From Verrucomicrobiota bacterium (lineage in GTDB: Bacteria > Verrucomicrobiota > Verrucomicrobiae > Limisphaerales > UBA11358): 64,000 nucleotides of DNA. A program made the position numbers and the translations under genes. The stretch is from contig JACZKP010000071.1 of the NCBI GenBank assembly GCA_014860005.1, forward strand, positions 1 through 64,000. Reading direction: 5' to 3'. The notes beneath the pieces are model-generated. The model saw only the letters and a list, made by a program, of their open reading frames with translations, made no database searches and was not told the origin of the DNA. Below, piece after piece: positions 1-8,852 of this stretch (its first letter is position 1; the number at the start of each line of letters is the position of its first letter).

Positions 1-563
1 GTTTTGGGCGCGAGCGTATCATGGCCGGAGGGCGGCGTGGAAGGGGCGGGGTCTCCACTTGCGGGTTTTGGAAAACGCGGGGCTTGTCGTGCAATCAGTT
101 GCGCCGCGCGAACGGCCAAAAAAAGTGAAAATCACCTCGCATCCATGAAATTTGGGTTAGCGCGCGATCAGTTCCGCCGCCGGAGACTATTGCGCATCGA
201 GCAGGGCGGTGACCAGTGTGAGCGCGGGGCGCGGAACCCCCGGCAGAGGGCGGTGAGCCGCACGATCCGCACGCGGTGGCCAACGAACGCCAACTGTGGA
301 AGATCATTCAAGAGATGGAGCGCGTTTCACGCCAGATCATCTTCACTTTCGCGCCCGATACCTGGAGGCACGAGCGCCTTTCCAAGAAAGTTCTGGGTCT
401 TAGTTAACTGCCATTCCGAACCCCTTTGCAGCCGTTCGTCCCTGGCAGTCGGTCCGCGATGGGATTGACGACGTGCCACAATTCAGTACCGGCATAACGG
501 GTGTCCGGGCGCACGCCTGTCTTTGCGCTTGCCAAGGGCGGGGCCGCCGAATGAAATCGTGGC
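1..563. other. Left-edge region without a recognisable gene
   Basis: I see no convincing gene here. Open frames exist on both strands but they are Arg/Ser/Pro-rich, typical of noncoding frames in GC-rich DNA, and none shows a domain, signal peptide or ribosome binding site. It could hold the promoter of the gene starting at 564 or a decayed remnant of an upstream gene outside the window. Confidence 0.5.
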
Positions 564-1991
564 ATGACCATTTGTTTCTCCTCGCGGATGTTTGCGGGCG
601 TGCTGGCGCTGCTGGTCGTGGGTGACGTTGCCGCTGCCGAGCAATCAAGTTCCCTGTTCGTTGAAGGATACGCGGGCCAAGTAAGCTACGCGCCGGGCGA
701 GGAACTGACTTTGCATGTCGCCACCAGCGCGGCAAGGTTCGCCGTCGAGATCACCAGACTGGGGGTGAAACGGGAAACGGTATGGTCCTCAGTCTCGATC
801 AAGGGAGGCGAGCATCCCGTGCCGGAAAACGCTTCGTCGCACGGTTGCCGCTGGCCGGCGGCGGTGACCATGAAGATTCCCGAGACGTGGCGCAGCGGTT
901 ATTACCACGTCACGCTGCGGGCGCGTGATGGCGGAGGGAAATACGTCCAGCGCAATTCGCGCACGGCGGAGGGCAGTTGCTACTTCATCGTGCGGCCCGC
1001 TGAACCGGGCAAGGAAACCAAAATCCTGCTGCAACTCGCCACGCACACTTACAACGCTTACAACAACTGGGGCGGGTTCAGCCTCTACGCGTTTCACGGC
1101 CGCGGTGGAAACCAGGGACATCGCGTTTCGAACCAACGGCCGCCCGCCAGCCAGTTTGGCAACTGGGAGCAACCCTTCGTCGAATGGGCCGAGCGCAATG
1201 GCATGGTGCTCGACTTCGCCGCCAACGGGGATTTGGAGGTTCATCCGGAAATGCTGAAGGCGTATCGCCTGGTCCTCAGCGTCGGGCATGATGAGTATTG
1301 GTCCGCGCCGATGCGTGACCATCTGGAGAAGTTCATTGCGGACGGCGGGAATGTGGCGTTTTTCAGCGGCAACACCTGTTGCTGGCAGGTTCGCAGCGAG
1401 GACAACGGTCAGGCGCTCGTCTGTTGGAAACAGAATTATCTCTGGGATCCGGTTTACGGCGCGCGGGAGAGCTACGCCACATTGTCCACGCTGTGGAGTC
1501 ATCACCTCGTGAAGCGACCGGAGAATCAACTAACGGGGGTCGGCTTCCTGTGGGGCGGTTATCACAAAAGCCATGGGCAACTCATGGATGGCAGCGGCGC
1601 GTTCACCGTTCATCGGCCCGAGCATTGGCTCTTCGCCGGCACCGGACTCAAGCGCGGCGACGAGTTCGGCGGCAAGGACACCATCGTGGGCTACGAATGT
1701 GACGGCTGCGAACTGGAATGGCGGGACGGTCTGCCGTATCCGACGCATCGCGACGGCACGCCCAAGACTTTCGAGGTCCTCGCCACTGCGCCCGCGCAAT
1801 GGCATCCCGACGATTGCCAATGGTACGAGCAGTGGGAGAATGGCCGCAAAGGCAATGCGGTGCTTGGCGTTTACACGCGCGGCGGCACGGTCTTTACGTG
1901 TGGCAGCACGGATTGGGCGCACGGTCTGCGCGGCGGTGATCCGGTCGTTGAGCGAATCACGCGCAATGTGCTGGAGCGGTTGGGGAAGTGA
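564..1991 (+). CDS. Secreted N,N-dimethylformamidase beta-subunit-like protein
   Basis: A 475-residue exported protein. The first 25 residues form a signal peptide (hydrophobic core around VLALLVVGDVAAA). Residues about 30-150 look like a beta-sandwich, and the rest matches the C-terminal fold of the N,N-dimethylformamidase large-subunit family, including NAYNNWGG and the hallmark GHDEYWS near residue 241. In true dimethylformamidase the large subunit carries mononuclear iron held by Tyr and Glu side chains. The tyrosine-rich motifs here are compatible with that, but substrate cannot be read from sequence. There is no small subunit gene next to it. Its stop overlaps the GTG of the following dehydrogenase gene, suggesting co-transcription and a shared periplasmic catabolic role. 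Family assignment is fairly sure; amidase activity is inference. Confidence 0.75.
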   Translation: MTICFSSRMFAGVLALLVVGDVAAAEQSSSLFVEGYAGQVSYAPGEELTLHVATSAARFAVEITRLGVKRETVWSSVSIKGGEHPVPENASSHGCRWPAAVTMKIPETWRSGYYHVTLRARDGGGKYVQRNSRTAEGSCYFIVRPAEPGKETKILLQLATHTYNAYNNWGGFSLYAFHGRGGNQGHRVSNQRPPASQFGNWEQPFVEWAERNGMVLDFAANGDLEVHPEMLKAYRLVLSVGHDEYWSAPMRDHLEKFIADGGNVAFFSGNTCCWQVRSEDNGQALVCWKQNYLWDPVYGARESYATLSTLWSHHLVKRPENQLTGVGFLWGGYHKSHGQLMDGSGAFTVHRPEHWLFAGTGLKRGDEFGGKDTIVGYECDGCELEWRDGLPYPTHRDGTPKTFEVLATAPAQWHPDDCQWYEQWENGRKGNAVLGVYTRGGTVFTCGSTDWAHGLRGGDPVVERITRNVLERLGK

Positions 1992-4912
1992 GCGTAGCAA
2001 AAAACCAGAAGTGCGAATTCCCGAAATCCGAAATGACCGCCACGAGTATTCAGACTCCCGACAAAGCAATTGCCACAGATTTTAACGCAGAGGGCGCAAA
2101 GGTTTCCGCAAAGGACGCGGAGGCTCATTCTCTGCGTCCCTCTGCGAGAACCTTTGCGTTCTTTGCGTTAAAACAGTCATTTGCAGTTTTGGGGTTGGTG
2201 ATCGTGAACGCCTCCGCGCAACCGACTGCGCCAACCACATTGCTTCGTGATTTCGATAGGGACGGTGTGGAGGAGAGGATTGTCAGCACTGCGTCAGGGG
2301 TCGAGGTCCAGCAAAGAAATCGTCAAACTGACTCTTGGGAGAAAGCCGACTGGACGCTTCCTGATGGTGTGACGTTGGTTGACAAGGAAGGCCGCGATGC
2401 CGGGCTGCGTTTCGTGGACCTGAATGGCGATGGCTTTGACGACATTCTGTTCGCGAACGCCGAACGCTACGCGATTCATCTGTGGAACAAGGACGTTCAG
2501 CCCCATCTCGGCTGGACGCGCGGCTGGTCGCAGTTCGTGAAGGAAGGCAAGCGGACCGGTGCCAAAGGCGAACCGCCCTCTGTCGTCGGTGCTGAGGTGC
2601 GTATCGTGGACGGCGAATTGATCATCGCGCGGCCAGCGGGCGGAGGGCAACCGGCTTCCATCGAACGTATTTTTGCCAGGCAACTGATCGCTTTCGACAT
2701 GCCGCCGCCCAGGTCGCCCGAGGATGCGCTGGCGAGTTTCCAGGTGCGTCCTGGTTTTCGGATTGAACTGGTCGCCTCCGAACCTGTGGTGGTTGACCCG
2801 GTTTACCTGGATTGGGGCGCGGATGGGCGGCTCTGGGTCGTCGAGATTCGAGATTATCCGTTGGGCATGGACGGCAAGGGAAAACCCGGCGGTGTCGTGA
2901 AGGTGCTCGACGACACCGATGGCGATGGCCGTTACGACAAAGCCACGCCGTTTCTCGAAGACGTGCCATTTCCAACCAGCGTGATGCCGTGGCGAAAGGG
3001 TGTGCTCGTTGCTGCCGCGCCGGACTTGTTCTACGCCGAGGACACCGATGGCGATGGTCGCGCGGATGTGCGGAAGGTCTTGTTCACCGGCTTCAATCCC
3101 GGCAACCAACAGCATCGCTTGAACGGCTTCGAGTGGGGACTCGATGGCTGGATTTACGCCGCAAACGGCGACAGCGGCGGCAAGGTAAAATCGCTGGCCA
3201 CCGGCAAGGTCATTTCCATCAGTGGCCGCGACGTGCGTTTCCGCCCGGACACGGGCGAGATCGAAACCGTCTCCGCGCAAACACAATACGGCCGGCGGCG
3301 GGATGATTGGGGAAACTGGTTCGGCAACAACAATCCCACCTGGCTCTGGCACGTGACGCTGCCCGAGCATTACCTCCGGCGGAATCCCCGGCTCGCGGTT
3401 AAAAGCGTCCTGCACGTGCTGGCCAATTACGACGACTCGACCCGCGTCTTTCCGGCCAGCGCGCCGATGGTACGACCGAACCAGCCGTGGTCGTTGAACC
3501 ACGTCACCAGTGCGTGCAGCCCGTGCCCGTATCGCGATGAACTGTTTGGGCCAGAATTTGCGGCCAGCGTTTTCATCAGCGAACCCGTACACAATGCGAT
3601 CCATCGCGAAGTGCTGGAGCGGGATGGCGCTGGATTCAAGAGCCATCGCGCGCCGGGCGAAGAGCAGAGCGAATTTCTCTCGAGCACGGACAATTGGTTT
3701 CGACCCGTCACGCTCAAGACCGGACCGGACGGCGCGCTTTACATTGCCGACATGTATCGCTTCGTGCTCGAACATCCCGAATGGATTTCCCCTGAGATGC
3801 AGGCGCGGCTTGATCTCAGGGCGGGCGAGGACAAGGGACGCATTTATCGCGTTGTGCCGGAAGGCAAACCGCAGCGGCCGATACCAAATCTGGTCAAGTT
3901 GAAGTCGTACGAGCTTGTTGCGGCGATGAACAGCCCGAATGGCTGGCAGCGCGACACCGCGCAACGCCTGCTGTTCGAGAGAGCGGCCAAATCTGTGACC
4001 GAGCCACTCCAAAATCTGTTGACCGTTACTCACGCGCCGCAGGTCCGGCTGCAAGCCCTCGCCACACTGGGTATGCTTGGCGTCCTGAAATCCGAGACAC
4101 TGATCGCGGCGCTGGCGGAGCCGCATCCCGGCGTTCGCTGCGAGGCGTTGCGGCAGAGTGAAGCGATGGCCGGCAAGAGCGATATCCTTTTCCAAGCTGT
4201 CGGGGCGCTGGCCTCGGATGGCGACGCGGCGGTGCGCTTGCAGGCGGCGTTTTCACTGGGCGCATGGCCAGCAGAAAAAAGTGAACCCTTCTTGCGCGAA
4301 CTGGCCGCGCGCGATGATGCCGATGAACTGATGCGCATCGCCATCATGTCATCGCTACGACCGGAGAGCGCGTTGTTCGGGCAGTTGAACCAGAAGACGC
4401 CCATTCCCAAGCCGGCAACGATGGTTTCGTTAACGCCCTCGTCAGCGGATCGCGCCCAGGTGATTGCCGATTTTGCGGATGTGGAAAAGTTGACGGGCCA
4501 CCCGGCTCGTGGGCGGCAGCATTTTCAAAATCTGTGCGCGACCTGCCATCGTTTGCGCGGCGAAGGCCACGAAGTCGGCGCGGACCTGGGAATGGTTGCG
4601 ACCAAGCCGGTGGACTGGCTGCTGACTGCCATCCTCGATCCGAGCCAGGCGGTCGAAGCCCGCTACCGCGCGTGGACGATCACGCTCAAGTCCGCCGAAG
4701 AATTGTCCGGGCTGATCTCCGCCGAAACGGCCAACAACATCGTCATCCGCGTGGCGGGCGGCGTGGACCACGCGGTCTTGCGTAGCGACATCGCCGCGAT
4801 GGAGCCGTCGAAGCTTTCGCTCATGCCTACGGGATTTGAATCGGCTTTGAAGCCGCAGGACATGGCGGATTTGCTGAGTTGGTTGCGGGCTCCTGGCAAC
4901 GGTCCAAGGTGA
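1988..4912 (+). CDS. PVC-type membrane-bound dehydrogenase with HEAT repeats and C-terminal haem-binding cytochrome domain
   Basis: A large exported redox protein of a kind abundant in Verrucomicrobia and Planctomycetes. In order: an N-terminal hydrophobic export segment (AVLGLVIVNASAQ); a VCBS/FG-GAP-like stretch with DLNGDGFDD; a sugar-dehydrogenase-type beta-propeller beginning near FQVRPGFRIELVASEP; a HEAT-repeat stretch; and a C-terminal cytochrome c domain with CATCH (Cys850, Cys853, His854 counted from the GTG at 1988). These proteins are thought to oxidise sugars or similar substrates in the periplasm and pass electrons to the haem; the substrate is unknown. The start is uncertain. 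The GTG at 1988 overlaps the upstream stop, and an ATG lies at 2033. Codons from about 2083 to 2175 are made of a dispersed repeat, so the N-terminus before the export signal is probably repeat-derived. Confidence 0.85.
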   Translation: MSVAKNQKCEFPKSEMTATSIQTPDKAIATDFNAEGAKVSAKDAEAHSLRPSARTFAFFALKQSFAVLGLVIVNASAQPTAPTTLLRDFDRDGVEERIVSTASGVEVQQRNRQTDSWEKADWTLPDGVTLVDKEGRDAGLRFVDLNGDGFDDILFANAERYAIHLWNKDVQPHLGWTRGWSQFVKEGKRTGAKGEPPSVVGAEVRIVDGELIIARPAGGGQPASIERIFARQLIAFDMPPPRSPEDALASFQVRPGFRIELVASEPVVVDPVYLDWGADGRLWVVEIRDYPLGMDGKGKPGGVVKVLDDTDGDGRYDKATPFLEDVPFPTSVMPWRKGVLVAAAPDLFYAEDTDGDGRADVRKVLFTGFNPGNQQHRLNGFEWGLDGWIYAANGDSGGKVKSLATGKVISISGRDVRFRPDTGEIETVSAQTQYGRRRDDWGNWFGNNNPTWLWHVTLPEHYLRRNPRLAVKSVLHVLANYDDSTRVFPASAPMVRPNQPWSLNHVTSACSPCPYRDELFGPEFAASVFISEPVHNAIHREVLERDGAGFKSHRAPGEEQSEFLSSTDNWFRPVTLKTGPDGALYIADMYRFVLEHPEWISPEMQARLDLRAGEDKGRIYRVVPEGKPQRPIPNLVKLKSYELVAAMNSPNGWQRDTAQRLLFERAAKSVTEPLQNLLTVTHAPQVRLQALATLGMLGVLKSETLIAALAEPHPGVRCEALRQSEAMAGKSDILFQAVGALASDGDAAVRLQAAFSLGAWPAEKSEPFLRELAARDDADELMRIAIMSSLRPESALFGQLNQKTPIPKPATMVSLTPSSADRAQVIADFADVEKLTGHPARGRQHFQNLCATCHRLRGEGHEVGADLGMVATKPVDWLLTAILDPSQAVEARYRAWTITLKSAEELSGLISAETANNIVIRVAGGVDHAVLRSDIAAMEPSKLSLMPTGFESALKPQDMADLLSWLRAPGNGPR
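2083..2175. repeat. Palindromic repeat, AACGCAGAGG/CTTTGCGTT family, read through by the dehydrogenase gene
   Basis: The left arm TTTAACGCAGAGGGCGCAAAG is answered by a right arm ending CTTTGCGTTCTTTGCGTTAAA. This is the same family as copies at 8718-8846, 17790-18170, 20114-20203 and 20621-21090. Here the element lies in the 5' part of the dehydrogenase reading frame and contributes residues just before the export signal. Confidence 0.8.
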
Positions 4913-5052
4913 TTCGCGTAGGACAGGCGTCGCGCCTGTCTCCATCGCCATAGGTTCCTCCGACGGAGCCGGTCAAGCTTGCGCAATTTGGCACGATTGC
5001 AAAGCCATGCCCTCCAAAATAGAGACAGGCGCGACGCCTGTCCTACGCGAAT
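4912..5052. repeat. Perfect 31-bp inverted repeat, GGACAGGCGTCGCGCCTGTC family
   Basis: Positions 4912-4942 and 5022-5052 are exact reverse complements of each other over 31 bases, separated by about 80 bases. Each arm is itself partly palindromic (GACAGGCG/CGCCTGTC). The left arm begins at the last base of the dehydrogenase stop codon. The element fills the gap between the convergent dehydrogenase and aldo/keto reductase genes, where it could act as a bidirectional transcription stop. Related copies lie inside nuoG and nuoL. Confidence 0.92.
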
Positions 5053-5061
5053 AGGCATTGC

Positions 5062-6090
5062 TTAAGCACACTCGTGCGGACTGTGCGGATACGGACTCCA
5101 AGGCGTTTGGTTAAGGGCGACCATTTTTTCTTCGCGCAGGAAGATCGAGCCTTGGTTTGCCGCCATCTCTTTCAGCTTCGCGATGGCCGGTTCATCCAGC
5201 GGTTTGAAGGCTTTGGCCGCTTCGATGGTGCGGTCCAGCAAATCGAGGAACGACGGCGGGATGCCGGTGACCACGCCCGGTTGCGACAGTGCGAAGCGCA
5301 TGGCCAACTCGATGTCCGCCAGTTCTTCCACCGAGCGATACCACCATTGGCGGGTGCGTTTGGTGTCGGCGGGCCACGTGCCCCAGGAGAGCGGTTTGAT
5401 GGCCAGCACCGCCGCGCCCTGCTCCTGCGCCAGCGCCAGCACATCCTTGCCGAAATCGCGCGTGTAGTATTCCACGAAGTTGATGGGGAACATCACCGTG
5501 TCGAACTTGAACGCCTTCATGGCTTCGAGCGCGCCCTTGGTGGTGTGCGCGGAAAAACCGATCCACTTGACCTTGCCCTCCTTCTTGGCTTCAAGGATCG
5601 CTTCCATCGCACCGCCCTGGCCGAGCGCTTCCTTGACTTCGGCAGGTTTCACCAAGTGGTGCAACTGGTAGAGGTCGAAGTAATCCGTTTTGAGCTGCTT
5701 CAATGAATTCTCCAGTTCCTGCCGTGCGCCTTCCTTGTCGCGCTTCTTGGTTTTGCACGAGAGGAAATACTGGCTGCGGTCGAGGCCCTGGAGGCTGATG
5801 CCCATTTTGGTTTCGCACTGGCCGTTGCCGTAGGCGGGGGCGACGTCGAAATAATTCACCCCGCGCTTGAAGGCATCGTGGATGGCAGCCGTGCCTTTCT
5901 CCTGATCGTAGTGAGTGAGCGCCAGTCCCGGGAAGCCCACCACGGAGAGCTTCTGGCCCGTGCGGCCCAACACGCGCCGCGGCAGGCCGGCGATTTTTTC
6001 CATTGGCTGATCAGCGGCGAGCAGGCTGGGCGCGCTGAGGGCGGCGGCACCGGCGGCGCCCACAGTTTTTAGGAAGGTTCTTCGTTTCAT
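5062..6090 (-). CDS. Tat-exported aldo/keto reductase
   Basis: A 342-residue oxidoreductase of the aldo/keto reductase superfamily (NAD(P)H-dependent carbonyl reduction in a TIM barrel). The N-terminus is a twin-arginine signal, RRTFLKTVGAAGAAALS, so it is probably exported folded. The barrel carries the expected catalytic tetrad region: Asp and Tyr in NYFDVAPAYGNG, Lys in SCKTKKRD and His in LYQLHHL. The C-terminal half has the usual cofactor-binding strands (LAIKPLSWG). Tat-exported reductases of this class are common in Verrucomicrobia and Planctomycetes; the substrate is unknown. It is transcribed away from the nuo operon, so the roughly 200 bases before nuoB are a divergent promoter region. 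Confidence 0.9.
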   Translation of the reverse strand: MKRRTFLKTVGAAGAAALSAPSLLAADQPMEKIAGLPRRVLGRTGQKLSVVGFPGLALTHYDQEKGTAAIHDAFKRGVNYFDVAPAYGNGQCETKMGISLQGLDRSQYFLSCKTKKRDKEGARQELENSLKQLKTDYFDLYQLHHLVKPAEVKEALGQGGAMEAILEAKKEGKVKWIGFSAHTTKGALEAMKAFKFDTVMFPINFVEYYTRDFGKDVLALAQEQGAAVLAIKPLSWGTWPADTKRTRQWWYRSVEELADIELAMRFALSQPGVVTGIPPSFLDLLDRTIEAAKAFKPLDEPAIAKLKEMAANQGSIFLREEKMVALNQTPWSPYPHSPHECA

Positions 6091-6216
6091 AGGCTGAAGG
6101 AGTTGTGGTTTCGTCCGGACGCAGTCTGGCTCAAGGGAGACTTCAGTGCAATCTTTGTCTCAGATACGGTTCATTCGCGTTGGCGCGGAACGGGCTCCTC
6201 TTCATTTACTGGCCAG

Positions 6217-6236
6217 TTTGTGAAAAAAATCACAAA
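6217..6236. promoter_or_regulatory. CRP-type operator upstream of nuoB
   Basis: TTTGTGA-N6-TCACAAA is a perfect inverted repeat with 7-bp arms and a 6-bp spacer. It equals the TGTGA-N6-TCACA consensus of Crp-family regulators. It is centred near 6226.5, about 64 bases before the nuoB ATG and just upstream of a possible promoter at 6242-6270. The sequence match is direct; binding in this organism is inference. Confidence 0.7.
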
Positions 6237-6241
6237 ACCGC

Positions 6242-6270
6242 TTGCCTCGTCGGAAGCGCGTGGCTAGGTT
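6242..6270 (+). promoter_or_regulatory. Possible sigma70-type promoter of the nuo operon
   Basis: TTGCCT and TAGGTT are spaced by 17 bases. A start near 6277 would place the CRP-type palindrome at about -50 and leave a short leader with GAAGG just before the nuoB ATG. The match is only moderate at -10. Confidence 0.45.
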
Positions 6271-6290
6271 GCACTTGCTCGAAGGCTGTA

Positions 6291-6818
6291 ATGAAAACCA
6301 CCACGGATTTTGGCTACGATTCACGCGTGGAGGGCGACGTGGTTCACACCCGCCTCGATGCCGCGCTGAATTGGTTTCGTAAGAATTCCATCTGGCCCAT
6401 GCCGATGGGGTTGGCCTGTTGCGCCATCGAACTCATGGGCACGGGCGCGAGCCGCTACGACATTTCGCGCTTCGGCATGGAAGTGATGCGGTTTTCGCCG
6501 CGCCAATCGGACGTGATGATCGTGGCCGGCACGGTGACCTACAAGATGGCCATGTCGGTGAAGCGCATTTACGACCAGATGGCCGAGCCGAAATGGGTCA
6601 TCGCCATGGGGGCGTGTGCTTCCACCGGTGGCATGTATCGCAGTTACGCGGTGTTGCAGGGCGTGGACAACATCATTCCCGTGGATTTCTATGTGGCGGG
6701 TTGCCCGCCCCGACCTGAGGCGCTGCTCGACGCACTGATAAAGCTGCAAAACAAGGTTCAACGTGAGCCACTACTGGCCACTTTGAAGAAACCCGGCCCG
6801 GCACTGGCCCCAGCCTGA
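6291..6818 (+). CDS. nuoB: NADH-quinone oxidoreductase subunit B
   Basis: A 175-residue subunit of complex I that carries the terminal cluster N2 next to the quinone site. The four cluster ligands are visible: the tandem Cys pair in [11 protein letters not shown], the Cys in GACASTGGM and the Cys in [10 protein letters not shown]. The start chosen is the ATG at 6291 (MKTTTDFG), preceded by GAAGG; the frame is open further upstream but that part has no similarity and would cover the promoter. It is the first gene of the nuo locus. The gene that normally precedes it, nuoA, is absent. nuoC follows after 10 bases. Confidence 0.96.
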   Translation: MKTTTDFGYDSRVEGDVVHTRLDAALNWFRKNSIWPMPMGLACCAIELMGTGASRYDISRFGMEVMRFSPRQSDVMIVAGTVTYKMAMSVKRIYDQMAEPKWVIAMGACASTGGMYRSYAVLQGVDNIIPVDFYVAGCPPRPEALLDALIKLQNKVQREPLLATLKKPGPALAPA

Positions 6819-6828
6819 TTTCCTCGAA

Positions 6829-7407
6829 GTGAACGCCAGGGAACTCGCCAATAAACTCCGCGACAAATTCGGGGAACTTGTGTCCACGCCCGCCGAGTTT
6901 CGTGGCGAACTCTCGCTCAGGATCGCCGATGCCGAGCGCATCGTGGAGGTTTGTGCGTTCGCGAAGAAGGAACTGGGTTTCGATTATCTCGTGGATGTGT
7001 CGAGCATTGATAACTACGGCGAAGACCCGCGCTGGACAGTGGTTTATCACCTCTACGGGATCGCCCACAAACAATACCTCCGGCTCATCACGAACGTGAG
7101 CGAGGAGAAGTCCGAACTTCCGACGGTCACGACGGTTTGGCGCACGGCGGATTGGCATGAGCGCGAGATTTACGACATGATGGGCATCCGCTTTCGCGGG
7201 CATCAGGACCTGCGGCGCATCATCATGTGGGAAGGCTATCCTTACTTCCCGCTGCGCAAAGATTTTCCGCTGGTTGGCAAGCCGAGTGAAATGCCGGACG
7301 TGGCATTCTCGAAACCTGCTCCAATTGAAGGCGGGCCGTTCGTTACTGAGCCGGGCGGCAAGGATGCGATTGAACGCGAGCCGCGGGTAAAGACTTTTGG
7401 AAGCTGA
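6829..7407 (+). CDS. nuoC: NADH-quinone oxidoreductase subunit C
   Basis: A 192-residue 30-kDa-type subunit of the peripheral arm of complex I, working with NuoD to hold the connecting module. The family signature is clear near residues 105-145: ADWHEREIYDMMGIRF followed by RIIMWEGYP and LRKDFPL. The start is a GTG at 6829, ten bases after nuoB. It is separate from NuoD, unlike the fused NuoCD of E. coli. nuoD begins five bases after its stop. Confidence 0.95.
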   Translation: MNARELANKLRDKFGELVSTPAEFRGELSLRIADAERIVEVCAFAKKELGFDYLVDVSSIDNYGEDPRWTVVYHLYGIAHKQYLRLITNVSEEKSELPTVTTVWRTADWHEREIYDMMGIRFRGHQDLRRIIMWEGYPYFPLRKDFPLVGKPSEMPDVAFSKPAPIEGGPFVTEPGGKDAIEREPRVKTFGS

Positions 7408-7412
7408 TCTCC

Positions 7413-8702
7413 ATGGCTGAAGTCCAAGAAATCACGATTCGCGACACCGCTGCGCAGGCGCAGACGGCGGCGCAATCGCTGCCGCCCGCCGAGGATTTGC
7501 AGGACATGCAGGGCGAAAAAATGGTCCTCAACATGGGGCCGTCGCATCCGTCCACGCACGGCGTGTTGCGCATCATTTTGGAGCTGGACGGCGAGATCAT
7601 CACCAAGGCTGTGCCGGACGTGGGCTACTTGCATCGCGGCGACGAAAAAATCGCCGAGAACATGACCTACACCCAGTTCATCCCCTACACGGATCGGCTG
7701 GATTACCTCGCGCCGCTGGCGAACAACGTGGCCTACGCGCTCGCGGTGGAAAAACTTCTCGGCATCCACGACAAACTCCCGCCGCGTTGCCAGTACATCC
7801 GGGTGATTTGTGCGGAACTGGCGCGCATTTCGTCGCACTTGCTCGGCGTCGGCTGTTTCGCGATGGACGTGGGCGCGATGACAGTTTTTCTCCTCACGTT
7901 CACCGAGCGCGAAAAAATCTACAACCTCTGCGAATCGCTCACCGGCGCGCGGTTCACGACCAGTTACACACGCATCGGTGGCGTTTCGCGCGACACGCCG
8001 CCCGGTTGGTGTGACGCAGTGCGCAAGTTTCTCAACGAAGTTGTCGTCAACATCGCCGAGGTCGAAACGTTGCTCACGCGCAACAAGATCTGGGTGGACC
8101 GCACGCGCGAGGTCGGCGTGATTTCCAGGGAGACGGCGCTGGACTACGGTTTGAGCGGCCCTAATCTCCGCGGCAGCGGCGTAAACTACGATTTGCGCAA
8201 GGATCAGCCGTATCTTTGCTACAAGGATTTGGAATTCGACGTGCCGCTCGGCGAAGTTGGCGATTGCTACGATCGCTATCTCGTGCGCATGGAAGAAATG
8301 CGCCAGAGCGTGCGCCTGGTTCACCAGTGTCTCGACAAAATTCCCGGCGGCTTCGAGAACAAGACGAAAGAGCCGGTCAATGTGGCGGATGGTAAAATCG
8401 TTTTGCCGCCGAAGCACAAAGTCATGTCGAGCATGGAGGAATTGATCCATCAATTCATGCTCGTGACGCAGGGCGTGAATTGTCCGCCCGGCGAAATCTA
8501 TTTCGGCCATGAGAATCCGAAAGGTGAACTGGGCTTTTACATCAACAGCCGGGGCGGCGGCACGCCGTACCGGCTGAAGATCCGTTCGCCGTCGTTCTGC
8601 AACCTGAGCATTCTGTCGCACCTGTTGCCGGGCCATCTGATGAGTGACGTCACAACGATTCTCGGCTCGTTCGACTTCGTGATGGGGGAGTGTGACCGAT
8701 GA
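7413..8702 (+). CDS. nuoD: NADH-quinone oxidoreductase subunit D
   Basis: A 429-residue 49-kDa-type subunit that forms the quinone-binding cavity together with NuoB. Visible landmarks are NMGPSHPSTHGVLRI (residues about 45-60, the quinone-pocket His motif), GYLHRGDEKIAE and the C-terminal DVTTILGSFDFVMGECDR. The N-terminus has about 35 extra low-complexity residues (RDTAAQAQTAAQ) before the conserved core. The gene is complete and ends just before a nested palindromic repeat that separates it from nuoE. Confidence 0.96.
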   Translation: MAEVQEITIRDTAAQAQTAAQSLPPAEDLQDMQGEKMVLNMGPSHPSTHGVLRIILELDGEIITKAVPDVGYLHRGDEKIAENMTYTQFIPYTDRLDYLAPLANNVAYALAVEKLLGIHDKLPPRCQYIRVICAELARISSHLLGVGCFAMDVGAMTVFLLTFTEREKIYNLCESLTGARFTTSYTRIGGVSRDTPPGWCDAVRKFLNEVVVNIAEVETLLTRNKIWVDRTREVGVISRETALDYGLSGPNLRGSGVNYDLRKDQPYLCYKDLEFDVPLGEVGDCYDRYLVRMEEMRQSVRLVHQCLDKIPGGFENKTKEPVNVADGKIVLPPKHKVMSSMEELIHQFMLVTQGVNCPPGEIYFGHENPKGELGFYINSRGGGTPYRLKIRSPSFCNLSILSHLLPGHLMSDVTTILGSFDFVMGECDR

Positions 8703-8717
8703 ACGCATGTCGAAGAA

Positions 8718-8846
8718 TTCAACGCAAAGGCGCAAAGGCGCAAAGGCGCAAGGAGTTTCTTGAGCGAGGCGCGTTGCGATACAGCAGACTTGGAAGTCTG
8801 CGCTACTTCCTTGCCGTCTTTGCGCCTTTGCGTCTTTGCGTTAAAA
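8718..8846. repeat. Nested palindromic repeats between nuoD and nuoE
   Basis: The outer arms belong to the AACGCAAAGGCGCAAAG / CTTTGCGTCTTTGCGTT family (about 8718-8753 and 8811-8846). Between them, near 8771-8806, sits a second palindrome built on GCAGACTTGGAAGTCTGC, the family also seen at 62780-62930. Transcription of the operon would have to pass a long hairpin here. Confidence 0.85.
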
Positions 8847-8852
8847 ACTGAA

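Noticed and set aside
4..468. Open frame at the left edge
   Set aside because: Arg/Ser-rich composition, no domain, no ribosome binding site.
2294..4195. Long open frame on the minus strand opposite the dehydrogenase gene
   Set aside because: It is rich in Arg/His/Pro with no domain, and the plus-strand protein has clear motifs. It is a GC-driven shadow.
6105..6290. Longer N-terminus for nuoB, or a short nuoA
   Set aside because: The extra residues lack membrane helices and similarity, and the stretch holds an operator and promoter.
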